A stretch of DNA of 64,000 nucleotides from NCBI GenBank assembly GCA_025677825.1, contig JAIXMO010000027.1, positions 62,001 through 126,000 of the forward strand. The letters are read 5' to 3'. The DNA comes from Helicostylum pulchrum (Eukaryota; Mucoromycota; Mucoromycetes; Mucorales; Mucoraceae). This document shows, in pieces, positions 33,488 to 45,294 of this stretch; position 1 is the stretch's first letter; each line of letters opens with the position of its first letter. A model generated the notes under the pieces. The model saw only the letters and a program-made list of their open reading frames with translations. It was not told the origin of the DNA and did no database searches. Made by a program: the position numbers and the translations under genes.

Positions 33488-34326
33488 ATAAATGAACAAG
33501 TAGTATTAACAATCACTTTTCGGTTAAACATTTTTTCTTGTACCAGGAAATATAAAACTTCTTTACTAAGCGGGAAAGGACACAGCAAAACAATGCTGAC
33601 GAACTAGTTCTGTACTTCTTTCTATGCATTCCGCCGGAAACCTTGTATTACGTAATTTTTGTTTTTTAAAGGTTGAAACTAATCTCAACTCGGTGGTACT
33701 ACTTTTTTAACCTGGATATGTCGAATATCGCCTGAAAAATCTAACTTTATATCGTTCAGTTTAAAATGCCCTTTGAATAATAGCAGATGCAACTCAAGTT
33801 AACTGATCATTATTGAGCTGGTATAAAAATTACTTGCCGCAGTATGAACTATATGTATTTTTTTTTTGTACGAATATTACCAATGATTAATTATTTAGAA
33901 TATTTCCCTACTTTCTCAATGATATGCTCAAGCACGGTGGAGCTTTTGAGGTGTAATATGCGAGTGTATATCTTTTCATATGTGTTTATGGGCCGTGTAA
34001 AATCTATTGTTATCTTTTGCGATGTGTAAGTTAAATTGGTGTGATCCCCGATGTTACACATAATATCAGACAGTAAAGATTAAATAGATTTAAATAAATG
34101 CAAGCATTAAGTATACATGTAATCCTAGACTTTGATTCAATACGATAGTATTTCTATTACTTAATGTAGTATAGAACCGCTTACTTATAATATGTCAATT
34201 TAACACCCTCATGTGATAGCCAAAATATTCGCATGATTATTTATTATTTATAATATTCTATTTGTATCAACTTCACGTTTATTATGGGTATCGTATATGA
34301 ATGAGTGTATAAGTATATAAAAGAAA
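33488..34326. other. Intergenic region
   Basis: AT-rich; short motif-free open frames only. No RNA gene or repeat recognised. Confidence 0.5.
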
Positions 34327-34921
34327 CTATCCCAAGCTTCTTCTTCTACCGTTAGAAGTGCTATTGCTACGACCTACAAGCTTTCCAAAACCAGCCTAGT
34401 TAAAATAGAATTAATTAGAATTAAAGTTTACACTGCATTAAAGTTATTCTTACCTTCAGCTTCCCATGTAAAGGTTTTTTTACGATATAATCAACAATAC
34501 TTGCTCTTCTTTTTGAATCTTCCATATTATCGTGTAAGCTAGTACTTGCAGGCATAGAATGAGAATATGATATTATAGAATCATTATCTTGTACTTCTTG
34601 TTCATAAATACTATCTCTAAAAGATCTATTTTCTGTAACATTTCTCGATATCCAAGGCTTACTAAGGATAGAAGCATTGGATTCAACATCAGAAAAGTTA
34701 CCAGAATATTCAGATTTCGTATGCTGAGCACGAATAGATGAAGATACGTGAACTGTAGAAGGACAATTTAATGATTCACCACATGAGTAAAGTGAAAACA
34801 TGGAAGCGTCTTCGTCGGCACCATTAATAGATGATGCGACACTTTTCTGTTTAGTTGATTTTTGTTTTTGATTTGATTTTTTATTCCACCACCACTTTGT
34901 AGTTGAAGTTATTGTACTCAT
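34327..34921 (-). CDS. Hypothetical Ser/Lys-rich protein
   Basis: Exons 34921-34454 and 34395-34327 (58-nt GT-AG intron) give 178 residues. I do not recognise it. It starts MSTITSTTKWWWNKKSNQKQ, a basic patch with three Trp. The middle is Ser-rich and looks disordered. The end, reached only by splicing, is basic: KPLHGKLKAGFGKLVGRSNS and GRRRSLG. The KRRAS and RRRSL sites resemble PKA-type phosphorylation sites. Without the intron the frame would end with non-matching sequence soon after the donor. Gene status is likely because of the clean splice and normal codon use; function is unknown. Confidence 0.6.
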
Positions 34922-35084
34922 TATTGTTGTTAAAGGAAAAAGGAAAAAAGGGAAACTAAAATAAATAAAAGGAGATTCTTTATTTATATGGTTCCACTAA
35001 TGGCGCCTCCCGAAATATAAGGAGGTGCTTTATCAGGGTTTTGCCACTAGTACAAATATTTGTGCACACCTCCCACTTGATATT

Positions 35085-35760
35085 CTATTCTATCACAAAC
35101 ATTTCTTTTGGTATTTGGCATCTCACAATAGGTCCAGCAAATGATAACCATGTTTTTATATAATCCAAGTACTCGAACTGTACTATACCCATTAGTTTTT
35201 GAGTATCACACGGGTGAATAAACCAAAACGGTGTTCCAGTCAACGGATGTTCTGTTTGAGTTATTATGACTTGATCATGGTATATACTAGGTATGGTCTT
35301 TTGAAATATTTCCTGTAATGAGAGTGGTGTCGCATCTACAATACATTAATTTATTTATTCCCCCTTTTTTTTTGGTTATTGCTTACCCTGATAACAAGCC
35401 TTAAAGTATAGCACTGGAACTTGATAACTAGTGGAATAAACTATATGATATTCGAGCTGAATTGTCTCCATGTTAGTTGTTTCTATACTAGCAGGGTCTA
35501 ATTCTTCAGTTACAGCTGTATCCTCTTCCGCAGAAAAAGACCTCGCAGCTACAACTAAAAGACCTGATCTTCTCAAATAAGCATATTTTAACTAGACGAA
35601 TAAGGTTATTTAGCCTCCTGCTTTTTTATTTCTTTCTTTCTCTAAACAATTATATTACAGTTTCCCAAGTCCATTGAAGAGATGCTTCGGAACAAGATTT
35701 AGTTTCATTATAAAACTTTTTTAAACAAGATTCAAATTCTATTTGAGACGAAATGAACAT
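35085..35760 (-). CDS. ATG10: Autophagy E2-like enzyme Atg10
   Basis: Atg10 forms a thioester with Atg12 and transfers it to Atg5 during autophagosome formation. Exons 35760-35659, 35591-35387 and 35335-35085 give 185 residues. Conserved blocks: SLQWTWETLKYAYLRRSG, then LEYHIVYSTSYQVPVLYFKA, then the catalytic stretch TQTEHPLTGTPFWFIHPCDT with active-site Cys 145, and YIKTWLSFAGPIV. The first intron splits the Trp-rich block and splicing restores it. The start is the Met that begins the short helix MFISSQIEFESCLKKF. It lies 50 bp downstream of the stop of the secreted-protein gene on the same strand. Confidence 0.92.
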
Positions 35761-35810
35761 TTTTTTTATATTATTTACAAAGAGGGGGAGAAAGGAGTAG
35801 GAGAGGGATA

Positions 35811-36559
35811 TTAAATCAGAGCTGAGATTTGAGAATCAAACATGTCTTTTAAAGTAAATTCAATATCCAGTAACCAAGAACACAACCAAGCTTTGAGAGC
35901 TATGGATTCATTTCTTTCATGATGGACAGTCTCGGCCCATCTCTTATTAGTAAATGATCTCCAAACACTGGCAAGTGTGTCAACTCGTTGGTAAACTTGT
36001 TTCATAACATTATCAGCCACTTGTTGAGCGTTTAGTAAAAGACCAAGCTCTTCACTTAATATTGTGTTTAAATCAATTATACTCGTTTTTTCGTTATAGT
36101 TTCTGTTAATCAGTGGCCTGATAGAAGCCAATAAACTATCTTTAACTCGATGCTCTAATTCATATTCAAGTATTTTTATAAAGTCAGTAGCAGACGTTCG
36201 GCAGTGTCCTAATATATTACAATTAACACATGGTTTTTAAATATTTCGTTTTTTAAATATTTACCTCTGCCAATTATTTGAAGTTCGTGAATTGTCAAAT
36301 ATGTTTCTGATGCAGTTTCAATGATTTCACTAATGGTTGAATCTAACACTTGAGTGACGATGGCATTGTAATGGTCATCTACATTATTAAGAATATTGTA
36401 ATTTTCTAGATAAAGCAAAGAGGGGACCTTTTTTATTAAAGGAGTAGTGAGAGGTCTTTGAAATTGCAATTGATGAAGAGGCACTGCAAAAGAAACAGAG
36501 ATGAAAATGCAAGTAAATATAACAATAGATAGTAAACTGTTTCTTAATGATACAATCAT
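35811..36559 (-). CDS. Secreted protein of unknown function
   Basis: Exons 36559-36265 and 36208-35811 give 230 residues. The Met at 36559 starts a good signal peptide: MIVSLRNSLLSIVIFTCIFI followed by SVSFAVP, with likely cleavage after Ala. Longer forms from Mets upstream lengthen the hydrophobic part and look less natural. The mature part is mainly helical, with DHYNAIVTQVLDSTISEIIE, then after the splice HCRTSATDFIKILEYELEHR and later QVYQRVDTLASVWRSFTNKR. No domain is recognised. Cys residues are few. It could be a cell-wall or extracellular protein special to this fungal group. Confidence 0.65.
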
Positions 36560-37555
36560 GATTAGAGGGAAAAAAATTAAGGAAAGTAATATATAACAGT
36601 ACGAAAGAGGAGAAGGGATCAACCATGCAAATAGATTTTTTTTTTATTGAGCAAGGTCGTGCATGTACTACGCAGCTCTTACATCTCCGCCTATTATCTT
36701 ATATGTTCAAAACTGTTATTCGTGCATTCTAAATTAAAAACTGAGTATTGTGTATTCACGTAATTTAAAATAGCAGCTTACACATTTATTCATCGAGATG
36801 CAAAAAAAATCCTAATAATGTCGTAATCCAAGTAAAAGTTCTTTATCAAACTAACTGTTATCAATTAAACTACTGTACACTGTAAAGCAATAATATATTT
36901 CAATAAAGGGATTATTTAAATTTACGACTTTTAAACCGCTATTCGCATCCCCTTTTATTGCTATTAGCTGTCAAAAATAATTCCCAGGGGGTAAGACATA
37001 GATTAGTTTAACTTACAATTTGACATGGCATAATGAACTATTATCCCCGTAATTTGAAATAGACGCTTCTGATTTATAGCGTGCCATCCGTCTTATTTAG
37101 AATAATAATAATCTATAGGATCGGCACAAATGTGGGTATTATAACGTGGTGCTTAGAAATTTGTTAAAGTAGGATATCGCCTTGGCATTTATATCCGAGT
37201 TATTTTATTTTAATCATTTTTTGTTATTACACTCTGCAACTAACAGTACATTTTCTTTTGTGATACTAATCTTCATCATACTTACAAAAAGATCACTATA
37301 CAAATCAATATTCAGAGAGTTTGTACACATGATAATCCACGAACCAAGCATAAAAAAACGCAGTTACCAATTCTTCAAATGAAAGAAATATGTGAAGTGT
37401 GCTTACCGAATGTTTTACACAATTATTAATAGTATATAATTGGAAGTAAAAGAATCATAGTCTCAAGTATGTGTTTGTAAGAAGATGTCATATAATTTTA
37501 AAAATATTTATTTGCAAAAAAAAAAGTGTAGCTATTATTTATTTAATTAATTAAA
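36560..37555. other. Intergenic region
   Basis: AT-rich, no recognised feature. Short open frames lack motifs. Confidence 0.5.
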
Positions 37556-38379
37556 GTGTGTTTCTCTTGGTTCTCAAAGCAGACTCTTTTTTATACATGT
37601 ATCAAAAAAGAACACTTTGATATTGACTGGATCAGCCAAGTGAAGGCGGAAACACATCTGGTCCCGTCCGATCAGTTTTCATCACGGACCCAAGATACTG
37701 CACGGTACATGCCCATACTACCTTACTTTGAGCTAAGGACAGCCTCTAAATATCTCAGATCTACGCCTAAAGATCGAATTATACGGAGCCGAGTTACTAC
37801 AAGTAAGCACACCACAACACTTCTATATTTTATCCCCGTGTTGATTACATCTCACCAGGAGTACACACCTATGACCCCCAAGCTAGCGAGACACAACGAC
37901 TCAAGTTAATTTATATACTATACCTGACGACCTAAGCCTTATTATGAACGTCTATGCTTCCATACCGATGACTCCTTTGTACAGATGCAGCAATTAACCC
38001 GCCGTGGATTCACGAAAAAGACTACCTAGATGCAGAAAATATTTTTTCATCTTGATTTCACTTTCAGATTCTGAACCACTTGTTCCCATTACGATTTCTT
38101 GACATGGTTTTAAAAACTATAATTACCCAATCCTCACCAAGACCAGGGAACACTGTCACCGAAATTTACGACCAACTCAAGTCCTTTCTTACTGATCCAG
38201 TGTCGGCTATAAGAGGAAGCCAGAGAATACCAGCTTTTTTTGTTTTTGTTTTTGTTTTGTTTCTCCATGAAAATTTGTCTGTCAAAATTTTCTTTATCAG
38301 TCTAAGTGACCAGGACCAAAATTTTCTTCGTGGCCAGCACCATCAGAAGTTTTACATGGCCAGCACCAAAATTGTCTAA
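37556..38379 (+). other. Less AT-rich island with coding-like fragments, possible transposon relic
   Basis: From about 37600 to 38250 the sequence is clearly less AT-rich than its surroundings and has two open stretches, one containing DIDWISQVKAETHLVPSDQF and one containing TVTEIYDQLKSFLTDPVSAI. Neither is recognised, and stops lie between them. Bases 38290-38420 hold degenerate copies of a CTAAGTGACCAGCACCAAAATT-like unit. A decayed retroelement is plausible but no protein motif proves it. Confidence 0.35.
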
Positions 38380-38484
38380 GTGATCAGCGCTGTAAAAAAT
38401 ATTCTTTGGTCTAAGTGACCAGCGCCGTCTATGTTTCTATTATATTGCTCAAAACAATTGCTTGAAGAGGCAAAATATACGAGG

Positions 38485-38945
38485 TACAAGAAATATAATA
38501 TATACAAGAGATACCAGCGATAGAATATATACAAGAGATAAAATATATACACTATATACAAGAGATGCCAGAGTTGCCAGAGCTGCCAGGGATACAATAT
38601 ATACATCAGATACAACAGATATAAGAGATGAAAAGGTACAACAGGTACAACAGATACAACAGATACAAGAGATACAAGAGATACAAGAGATACAAGAGAT
38701 ACAAGAGATACAAGAGATACAAGAGATACAAGAGATACAAGAGATACAAGAGATACAAGAGATACTAGAGATACTAGAGATACTAGAGATAGAATATATA
38801 CAAAAGATAATAGAGATAGAATATATACACAAGATAAGATATATAAAGGATATACAGGATATACAGGATATACAGTAGATGCCAGAGATACAATATATAC
38901 AACAGATGCAATATATACAATATATGTAAGAGATATATACAAAGA
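38485..38945. repeat. Minisatellite of 9-bp units (AGATACAAG)n and variants
   Basis: The core, about 38661-38763, is a nearly perfect run of AGATACAAG units (about eleven), followed by AGATACTAG units. It is flanked by looser relatives such as ATATACAAGAGAT and ATACAGGAT. Being a multiple of three, it opens long frames in several frames of both strands (repeats such as LVSLVS and EIQEIQ). I regard these as artefacts. Confidence 0.9.
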
Positions 38946-39125
38946 GAGACCGATAGAGAACGGAAAGCAGACAGAAGAGACAAGGGAGAGAGGCTTTTTT
39001 TGCTGGTAGTCTTTAAAATCCTCAAATAGAAGACACTTTCACAGTAATAGGATCTTGAGAAGGAAAATAAATCACGAATCAAGCGAACCTACCACCAAGG
39101 TTCAGATCAAGTAATTACAGCTAAA

Positions 39126-39183
39126 AAACCAGAGGTCAAGAAATCAGGGAAGCAAGCAGAACCATCACATCCAGTGAAACCAA
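39126..39183 (+). repeat. Dispersed repeat B, copy 1
   Basis: AAAACCAGAGGTCAA, then CAGAACCATCACATCCAGTGAAACCAA, match 61011-61065 with a 10-bp indel. The local frame is coding-like (KKPEVKKSGKQAEPSHPVKP), suggesting a fragment of a mobile-element protein. Confidence 0.7.
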
Positions 39184-41329
39184 GAAAGAAAGTCCACACC
39201 TTGGAGCTTTCCCGATTCACCACAGCAGGAAGATCACTATATTAGTACGCCAGAGTCACCAGTGCATCCACATAAACAAGTATTAAAAGGCGTCGGTTAT
39301 CAGGAGCCGTAAAAGTCTCACCCGAATAGCGTACCTCTTGTTGACTTGAGGAGGTGTGTACAATACCTTGATTACCCTCGGAGATGTAACTAGAGGAGAA
39401 AAAGTGGCAAGGAAATGATGGACGACGTACTCCCGACCGATAAACATAAAATGTTAAACAGTACTTAGAGCATCAATCCATCACAAGGCTTCAAAAAGCA
39501 TGCTTTAACTACATCCTCATTATCGAATAATTTAGGGAGACAAAAAAGAAAAAGCAAACAAATTATTAAACCTAAAAAAACTATGGAAGAAAAAGGTTTC
39601 ACTTGTATAGTGGTTATTTATAGTTCCCTTTTATTTAATAACGTTTATTGATACGGTTATCTTCTCTTTCATACAAGTATTGTCATGTCTTTTATTTTAG
39701 GGGGAAAAAGCTAATTTTTAATTATGAGTTGATAAATATTTTTTTTTTTTGCATGAATATTCAAGTGAAGCATCCTTGTGTAAACAATTATTTCTTGCTA
39801 GTAAAACTAAAACGAAAAGAGCTCATATTGTTCAAAAACATAATCCGTACATACGCAAATTCAATCATACTATTTTTTACTTTTGTTAATTATACAGTTT
39901 CCTTTTATTTTATTGCTTTTATACAAGTGGGCGTTTTCTTTCTTTTGCCTTTCATGATAAAGACTAAATAATTACTAAATTAAAAAAAAAGCTATAAAAA
40001 AGATTTTTTTTTTTTCATTTTCTTTTTGTCGCACGCTTTTCCCCCTATTCAATGGTAAGTGATGACTACAATGATTTTCTCAAAAACCAACTCTAACTGC
40101 TGTCAAAGTAATATAATAATACTCCCAGATAGTTTCTAAAACTCTGTCAAAATACTTTTAAAGCTTTTACTTCTGTTCCATTCAAAACTTAATTCAAGAC
40201 ATTCCGTTGGTCTATTGCTTTACTTTGCCATAAGACTTTGGCTGGTTTCTTACTATAATTTGGTGCAATCCTTCCTTTCTTCTCTACTACAAATGCTGTC
40301 TAAAATATACTCCTGCTATATACGAAAGACTGTTTGAGACTTTGGGTGGGTCTCTTTCACAAAACTTTGGTCGATTTCTTCCTATACTTTGGTACGCAGC
40401 TCTGAAAAATACTCTGTTACAATACTCTGTTACAATACTCTACTACAATACTCTACTACAAGTCTTTGCTACAAAGCTTTATCTGGTCTATTATAAAAAA
40501 TTGCTAGGTCTCTTCTACTTTTGCTGCAGGTTCTATCCAATACTGTGTTTGTTCAGAAATAACCGGCTTCGTAAAGAAAAGGCTCAATTAAGGGCGCTTT
40601 ATGCTATAAAGAAAAGGCTTAAAAGGGCAATTTATGGTTACTAGTCGGGATATGATGATACAAATGCTTACAGTTATTACTTGTTTATTTATCAGCTCTG
40701 ACATACTTATCAACCTTAAGCTTAATAAAACCAACCTGATTTAATAAACTAATTTTTGAAACTTTTCCTATCTAAAAAAAAACTATTCTTTTACTTAAAA
40801 TAAATGAATAAAACGCTTCATACTCATAACAACAAGTTCCATCCCAGTGCACTATATGGGTTGTACTGACTTCTCGCCCATGACGCGCGATATACAGCAG
40901 CAACGACATACAAAGGTAAGGAAAATATAATTATATCACCAGGATTTGAATACCTAACTTGACAAAGACATTTTTTTCTTTTTTAGCGCGTCTATTTTCT
41001 TACTTCAACAAATAGTTGTGTACTATTTTAATTGACATCAATAAGAAATTTAATACTTAGAATTTAACATAATTTTAATGTTTGAGCTCTTGCAGAAGAA
41101 GATACACGTTATATTTTTTTGTACAATAACTTGGAAAAGCTCAAGAACTATTTAAAGTAATACCATAGATTGTTTTTCACCCATTATCCTCTTAAAAACG
41201 CGTGTTTTTAAGTGAAGGTTTAGAAGTAACTTCTAAAAAAGGTTATTTCTCGGCGATCGAAATAAGATGTTTTCTTTTGCTCAAGTTACTTAGTAAAAGT
41301 TACTTCTTAAGATGTTTTTTCTCATATCA
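39184..41329. other. Gene desert with short tandem repeats
   Basis: No gene supported. Bases 40408-40472 carry five tandem 13-bp units (AATACTCTGTTAC twice, AATACTCTACTAC twice, then a diverged one). Neighbouring sequence is rich in loosely related TACTxxAATACTxx motifs. Confidence 0.5.
40408..40472. repeat. 13-bp tandem repeat, five units
   Basis: Two identical AATACTCTGTTAC units, two AATACTCTACTAC units and a diverged AAGTCTTTGCTAC, head to tail without spacer. Confidence 0.9.
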
Positions 41330-41359
41330 AGATTGAAAACTGTATGTTGTTTTATAATT

Positions 41360-42000
41360 TTCTCGATTTTTGATATTTTTTTTTCGGTTGGTCATTTTGA
41401 GGATTTTTGATGATTTTGAGGAGTCAACCCCTTTTGTGTTTTTGTGGTTATTTTGAAATGATTCGATATCTAGTTTTCTGTTATTTGTGGTAAAAACAAC
41501 GATAATAAAGTACTCTTTTAGACACATTTAATCCATCTAAAAGTATATTTTTACAAAATGTACTGACCGAGTAATCACTGTTTTAGACGTTTTTTTTTTC
41601 GCAAAAATTTGGGTTAAGCGGTCCTTAAATTAGCGGGTTCTTTATAATCATCCAATATATAGTTTTTAAATATCTATATTTGATATTATACCCAAACACG
41701 GTATTAAAACAATACATCTTCCGTAATCGCGAAGCTCTGAAAATGGTTACACGATGTTACACTAAAAAATGTATTTTTTTACCCAAAAAAAAAAAGTCTA
41801 AAACAGTGATTACTCTTTCAGTTTTTGCATTAAAAGTATGATTTAAAATGGATTAGAAGCGTCTAAACGAGCTCTATGCTATCCATAAATTTTATACGAG
41901 GATAGACAAATCAGATCCGAAGTAAATATAAAATAACCACAAAAACACAGAAGGGGTTGACCCCCAAAAATGAAAATCGAAAAAAAAACAAAAAAGTACG
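41360..42000. mobile_element. Long imperfect palindrome, likely MITE or nested DNA-transposon remnant
   Basis: Left arm 41360-41590 and right arm 41795-42000 are inverted copies. The strongest matches are a perfect 20-bp pair (41569-41588 with 41796-41815) and a 31-bp pair with one mismatch (41424-41454 with 41930-41960). Between the arms, 41608-41639 contains TTTGGGTTAAGCGGTCCTTA with AATTAGCGGG. Its complement resembles the ends of pogo/Fot1-type elements as I remember them. No transposase frame is inside. It could be a non-autonomous element or two inverted copies around another insertion. Confidence 0.65.
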
Positions 42001-42125
42001 TTTTTAATTTTTTTTATCAGAGATATATTTAAAACAACCATTTTGTATTAAATAACTTGAGTCCAAACATATTTCCTGTTTCTTTAAAAAATAAAAATCA
42101 ATATTTATTATAATTGCTAATTTTT

Positions 42126-42186
42126 GCAGTGATTTCTTATGTGAGCGATTTTAGAAGCCCGGTATCTCAGTGAGCTTTTTTCTTTA
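42126..42186 (+). repeat. Dispersed repeat, copy 2
   Basis: Matches 15246-15306. It lies about 125 bp right of the palindrome. Its leading CAGTGATT also occurs in the palindrome arms, so the two may share terminal sequences. Confidence 0.8.
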
Positions 42187-45100
42187 GCAGTAATTAAATC
42201 CGCTGTTCGATATAAGAGAAGATTTATTCCACTCTTAAATAGAGCCGCTACTGTATTTATATAATATAGAACAGTATATTTAGACATGACATTATGATAT
42301 TTTCTCGAAGCTTTCTCTTCCTTATAAATTATATTACAGCAAGATAATACCTTCTTCGTATCACCTTATTGTCATTTTACGCTTTAAGAACAATCTATAA
42401 AACAAGCTCGTGTATTTCTTGTTACACTCTAGAACGCTTTTAATTGAATTGCTCGTGAAAATTCATAAATATAGATTCTTCACTTTTTATTTATGGCCGC
42501 TTCCCGAATAACATTGCACCGATTTTTTTTTTTTTTTTTTGCAAAGCCTTGATGGATAATTATATACACTAAAAAAAAAAAGCTATGGTATGTACTGTAT
42601 TGGCTTATGATATAGGTCTTGTTGTCTGAAAGGTTACACATTTTAGGTATGGGAACTTAGTGTAATTTTATGTGATACAATTGAAAACTAGAAGAAAAAA
42701 TAAAACTCATTGGTACTTTTAACAATTGGCATCTTTTTAAAATATTCATATCAAGCTACATTCATAGTAACGTTACTCATAAAGTTAAAGTTTCTTGATT
42801 GAACAATCTATTGGGTTCGATTCGAAAATTATTTTATACTTAATATGGATTGTATAGTTTTCGGACAAACTATCTTTTTTTTTCGTGTCAAATAAACAAT
42901 CGTAGGCTTTTGTAAAATAATAAAATATAATTATACGGTCAGTCTCTTTAGTTTATAATAGAGTGCAAGAGACAGCAATTATATACATGTACAAGTTTAT
43001 AGTAATAGGTCATATAATACAAAAAGGAAAGTTTCACTCATTGCTTTTTTTTGTTTGAAAAAAAAAGGCACCAATTGGATGTGCAGCTATTCCGCCTGAC
43101 CCTGGAAACCTTTGAAGATTCCCAAAAGATGGTGTATTATTTTGCCTATAAACAGCTCACGGCCTTCCAAAAGAAAAAAAAGAGGAAAGCCTTTTTTAAA
43201 GAAGAAAACAAGAGAAAGTATAGTTGAGGTATACATAAAATATTATAATGTTTAGTAACACTAAACATGGTAATATTAAATTGTTAATCGTAAAGGAAAC
43301 CTTAAAAAAATACGCAATTTCTGTTTGGAACGGGGGCCGTAATAATAATGCTTTTTGAAATAGAATAAAAAAGGTGGTGATGGTAGGTGCTATTTTTTTT
43401 GAGACGGGTTTTAGAGATTGTCAAAAGCTTCTATTATCTTTCTTGATACTTTATCTCCTCCTCAATTCGTAAGGACGCGATCCTTTCGCGTTTTATTACA
43501 TTTCGGATAGTACTTTCGATTTCCGGATCTCGAAATTAAATACACACACCAAAAAAGTCCAGACCGTATAACAACGTAGCATAATGTATGGTATAACGAG
43601 GCATAAGGAACATCGATAAGACACCCGACCCGCCAAGATTTACGTCACATTTAGTAGATACTTGATATGCTTTTTTTTTTATAAAAAATAATGTTACTAG
43701 ATGTAGAAGGATCAACATAAGCTATAGCTATTTATGAATAGGCCAATTTGCTTTCGGGTAGATACTTCCACCTACTGTAGTTCTTATGGGCTTACGTGAT
43801 GTTATTTGAACCAAGTTACTTCTACTAAGCCCATTTTTTTTTCGATTATGACAATAATACATAATTACTGAATTTGAATATAAGTTTTAAATGGTTTAGT
43901 TATATGGTACGTAGATAAAAAATTACGAATTATGACATGTTTTTTCTATTATCGCAGCAGTAAAAAAATGAGCCCATTCTCAGTAATTGTATATTTTAGA
44001 CGCGTAAAATTTTATATGTTTAGTTTTTATTTTTGATACCCTTTTATAGTGTGAATATACACGTGGCCGTAATCTAGGTGTTGGCATATGTTGGTTTTAA
44101 TCAGTTTGGAAAAATGTATTAAATGGAACTTTTTTTTTTAATGTAACGGAATAGCCTGTTCCGATAATTCCGGTTTTACAATTATTTGTTCGAGAAAAAT
44201 ATAGGAACGGGGAACCGGATATTAATTCTAATGATACCATTTGTTTTTAATAAGTCAAATAAAAAAAGTAAACTAAAAAAATACTATAATGCAACTTTTG
44301 CGTCATTTTGTCTATTCTTTACAAGGACTAAAACCGGGAACAATTTTTTTTTTGTAAGCAATTTTTCCTTTGAAAAGTGTCAAAATAAATGTGCAAATAA
44401 TGACGCGATTGCATAAAAGTTTTTTTTTAGTATTTTAGCGGCAGTAGATCAATATTAAAAACCCAAGACCTTTTTTCTTGTTATTGGTTACTTCGATAAA
44501 AGGAAATCCTAAAATTATATAGAATCTCAGCCACTTTTTGTTTATAATTGCCCATATATAAAATATAAGTATTGGGATATAAATATATCCGAATAAAACA
44601 CTTATTCATTTAACGTATACATTATGTAGTTAGTATAGTTTTTAGTTTGACAAGAAGGGGACCCTTATTTTCGGTCTCGGGAAGAAATAGACAGCAGCAA
44701 AAAAAAAAAAAAAAAAAAAAAGGTGATTTTAGTGAATAAACTTGTTGGAACTTTAGGTAAAAAACTAAATTCAAAATGCGACTCTTGATTATTGGAAATA
44801 AAAAAAAGCCTGCTTTTTGTTAAACATTGCACCATTACAATTAGAAAACAGCAAGTTAGGTTAAAAAAGTGTTACATATTGTATTATATATGATTTGGTA
44901 CGATAGTAATGTCTATTAGTGAGAAAATTGGTTTTGAATCGAACGAGTCGTATGGGATCACGAATAAAATAAGTTTTTTTAAAAAAAGTGCTTCGTTCTC
45001 ACACATTTATATATATATATGCTTGGTATAAGAAAATAAGCAAAAGAGTGATACTTTATTGTGTCACCCATGCAACTAACCAAGAAAAAAAAAGCAACGA

Positions 45101-45294
45101 TTAAGCAACACCATGCAGTTTTTTTATAATATCATGCTCATTACACGCGGTAAAAAAAAGTATATCTGAGTTAGTTTCTGGTACAACATTAAAAAACAAG
45201 TATAAATACAAAGCAAAAAAAAAATATGTATACATATAAAAAAAACATGTGTACATATTCCCTTTTACCTATTAAAAACCAAAAAACCAAAATA
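42187..45294. other. Gene desert
   Basis: AT-rich with homopolymers (T run near 42523-42540, A run near 44700-44721). A minus-strand block near 43068-43160 reads NNTPSFGNLQRFPGSGGIAA, coding-like but isolated. No supported gene or RNA. Confidence 0.5.

Noticed and set aside
38485..38945. CRISPR-like regular repeats
   Set aside because: Repeats are head-to-tail 9-bp units without unique spacers, and the genome is eukaryotic.
38376..39082. Several open frames of 99-188 residues made of LVS, IQE or SIS repeats
   Set aside because: They come from the 9-bp minisatellite, which is open in several frames.
42811..42824. GGTTCGATTC resembling a tRNA B box
   Set aside because: No A box or cloverleaf can be built around it.
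43068..43160. Minus-strand protein-like block NNTPSFGNLQRFPGSGG
   Set aside because: Isolated, about 30 codons, no splice partner and no known family.
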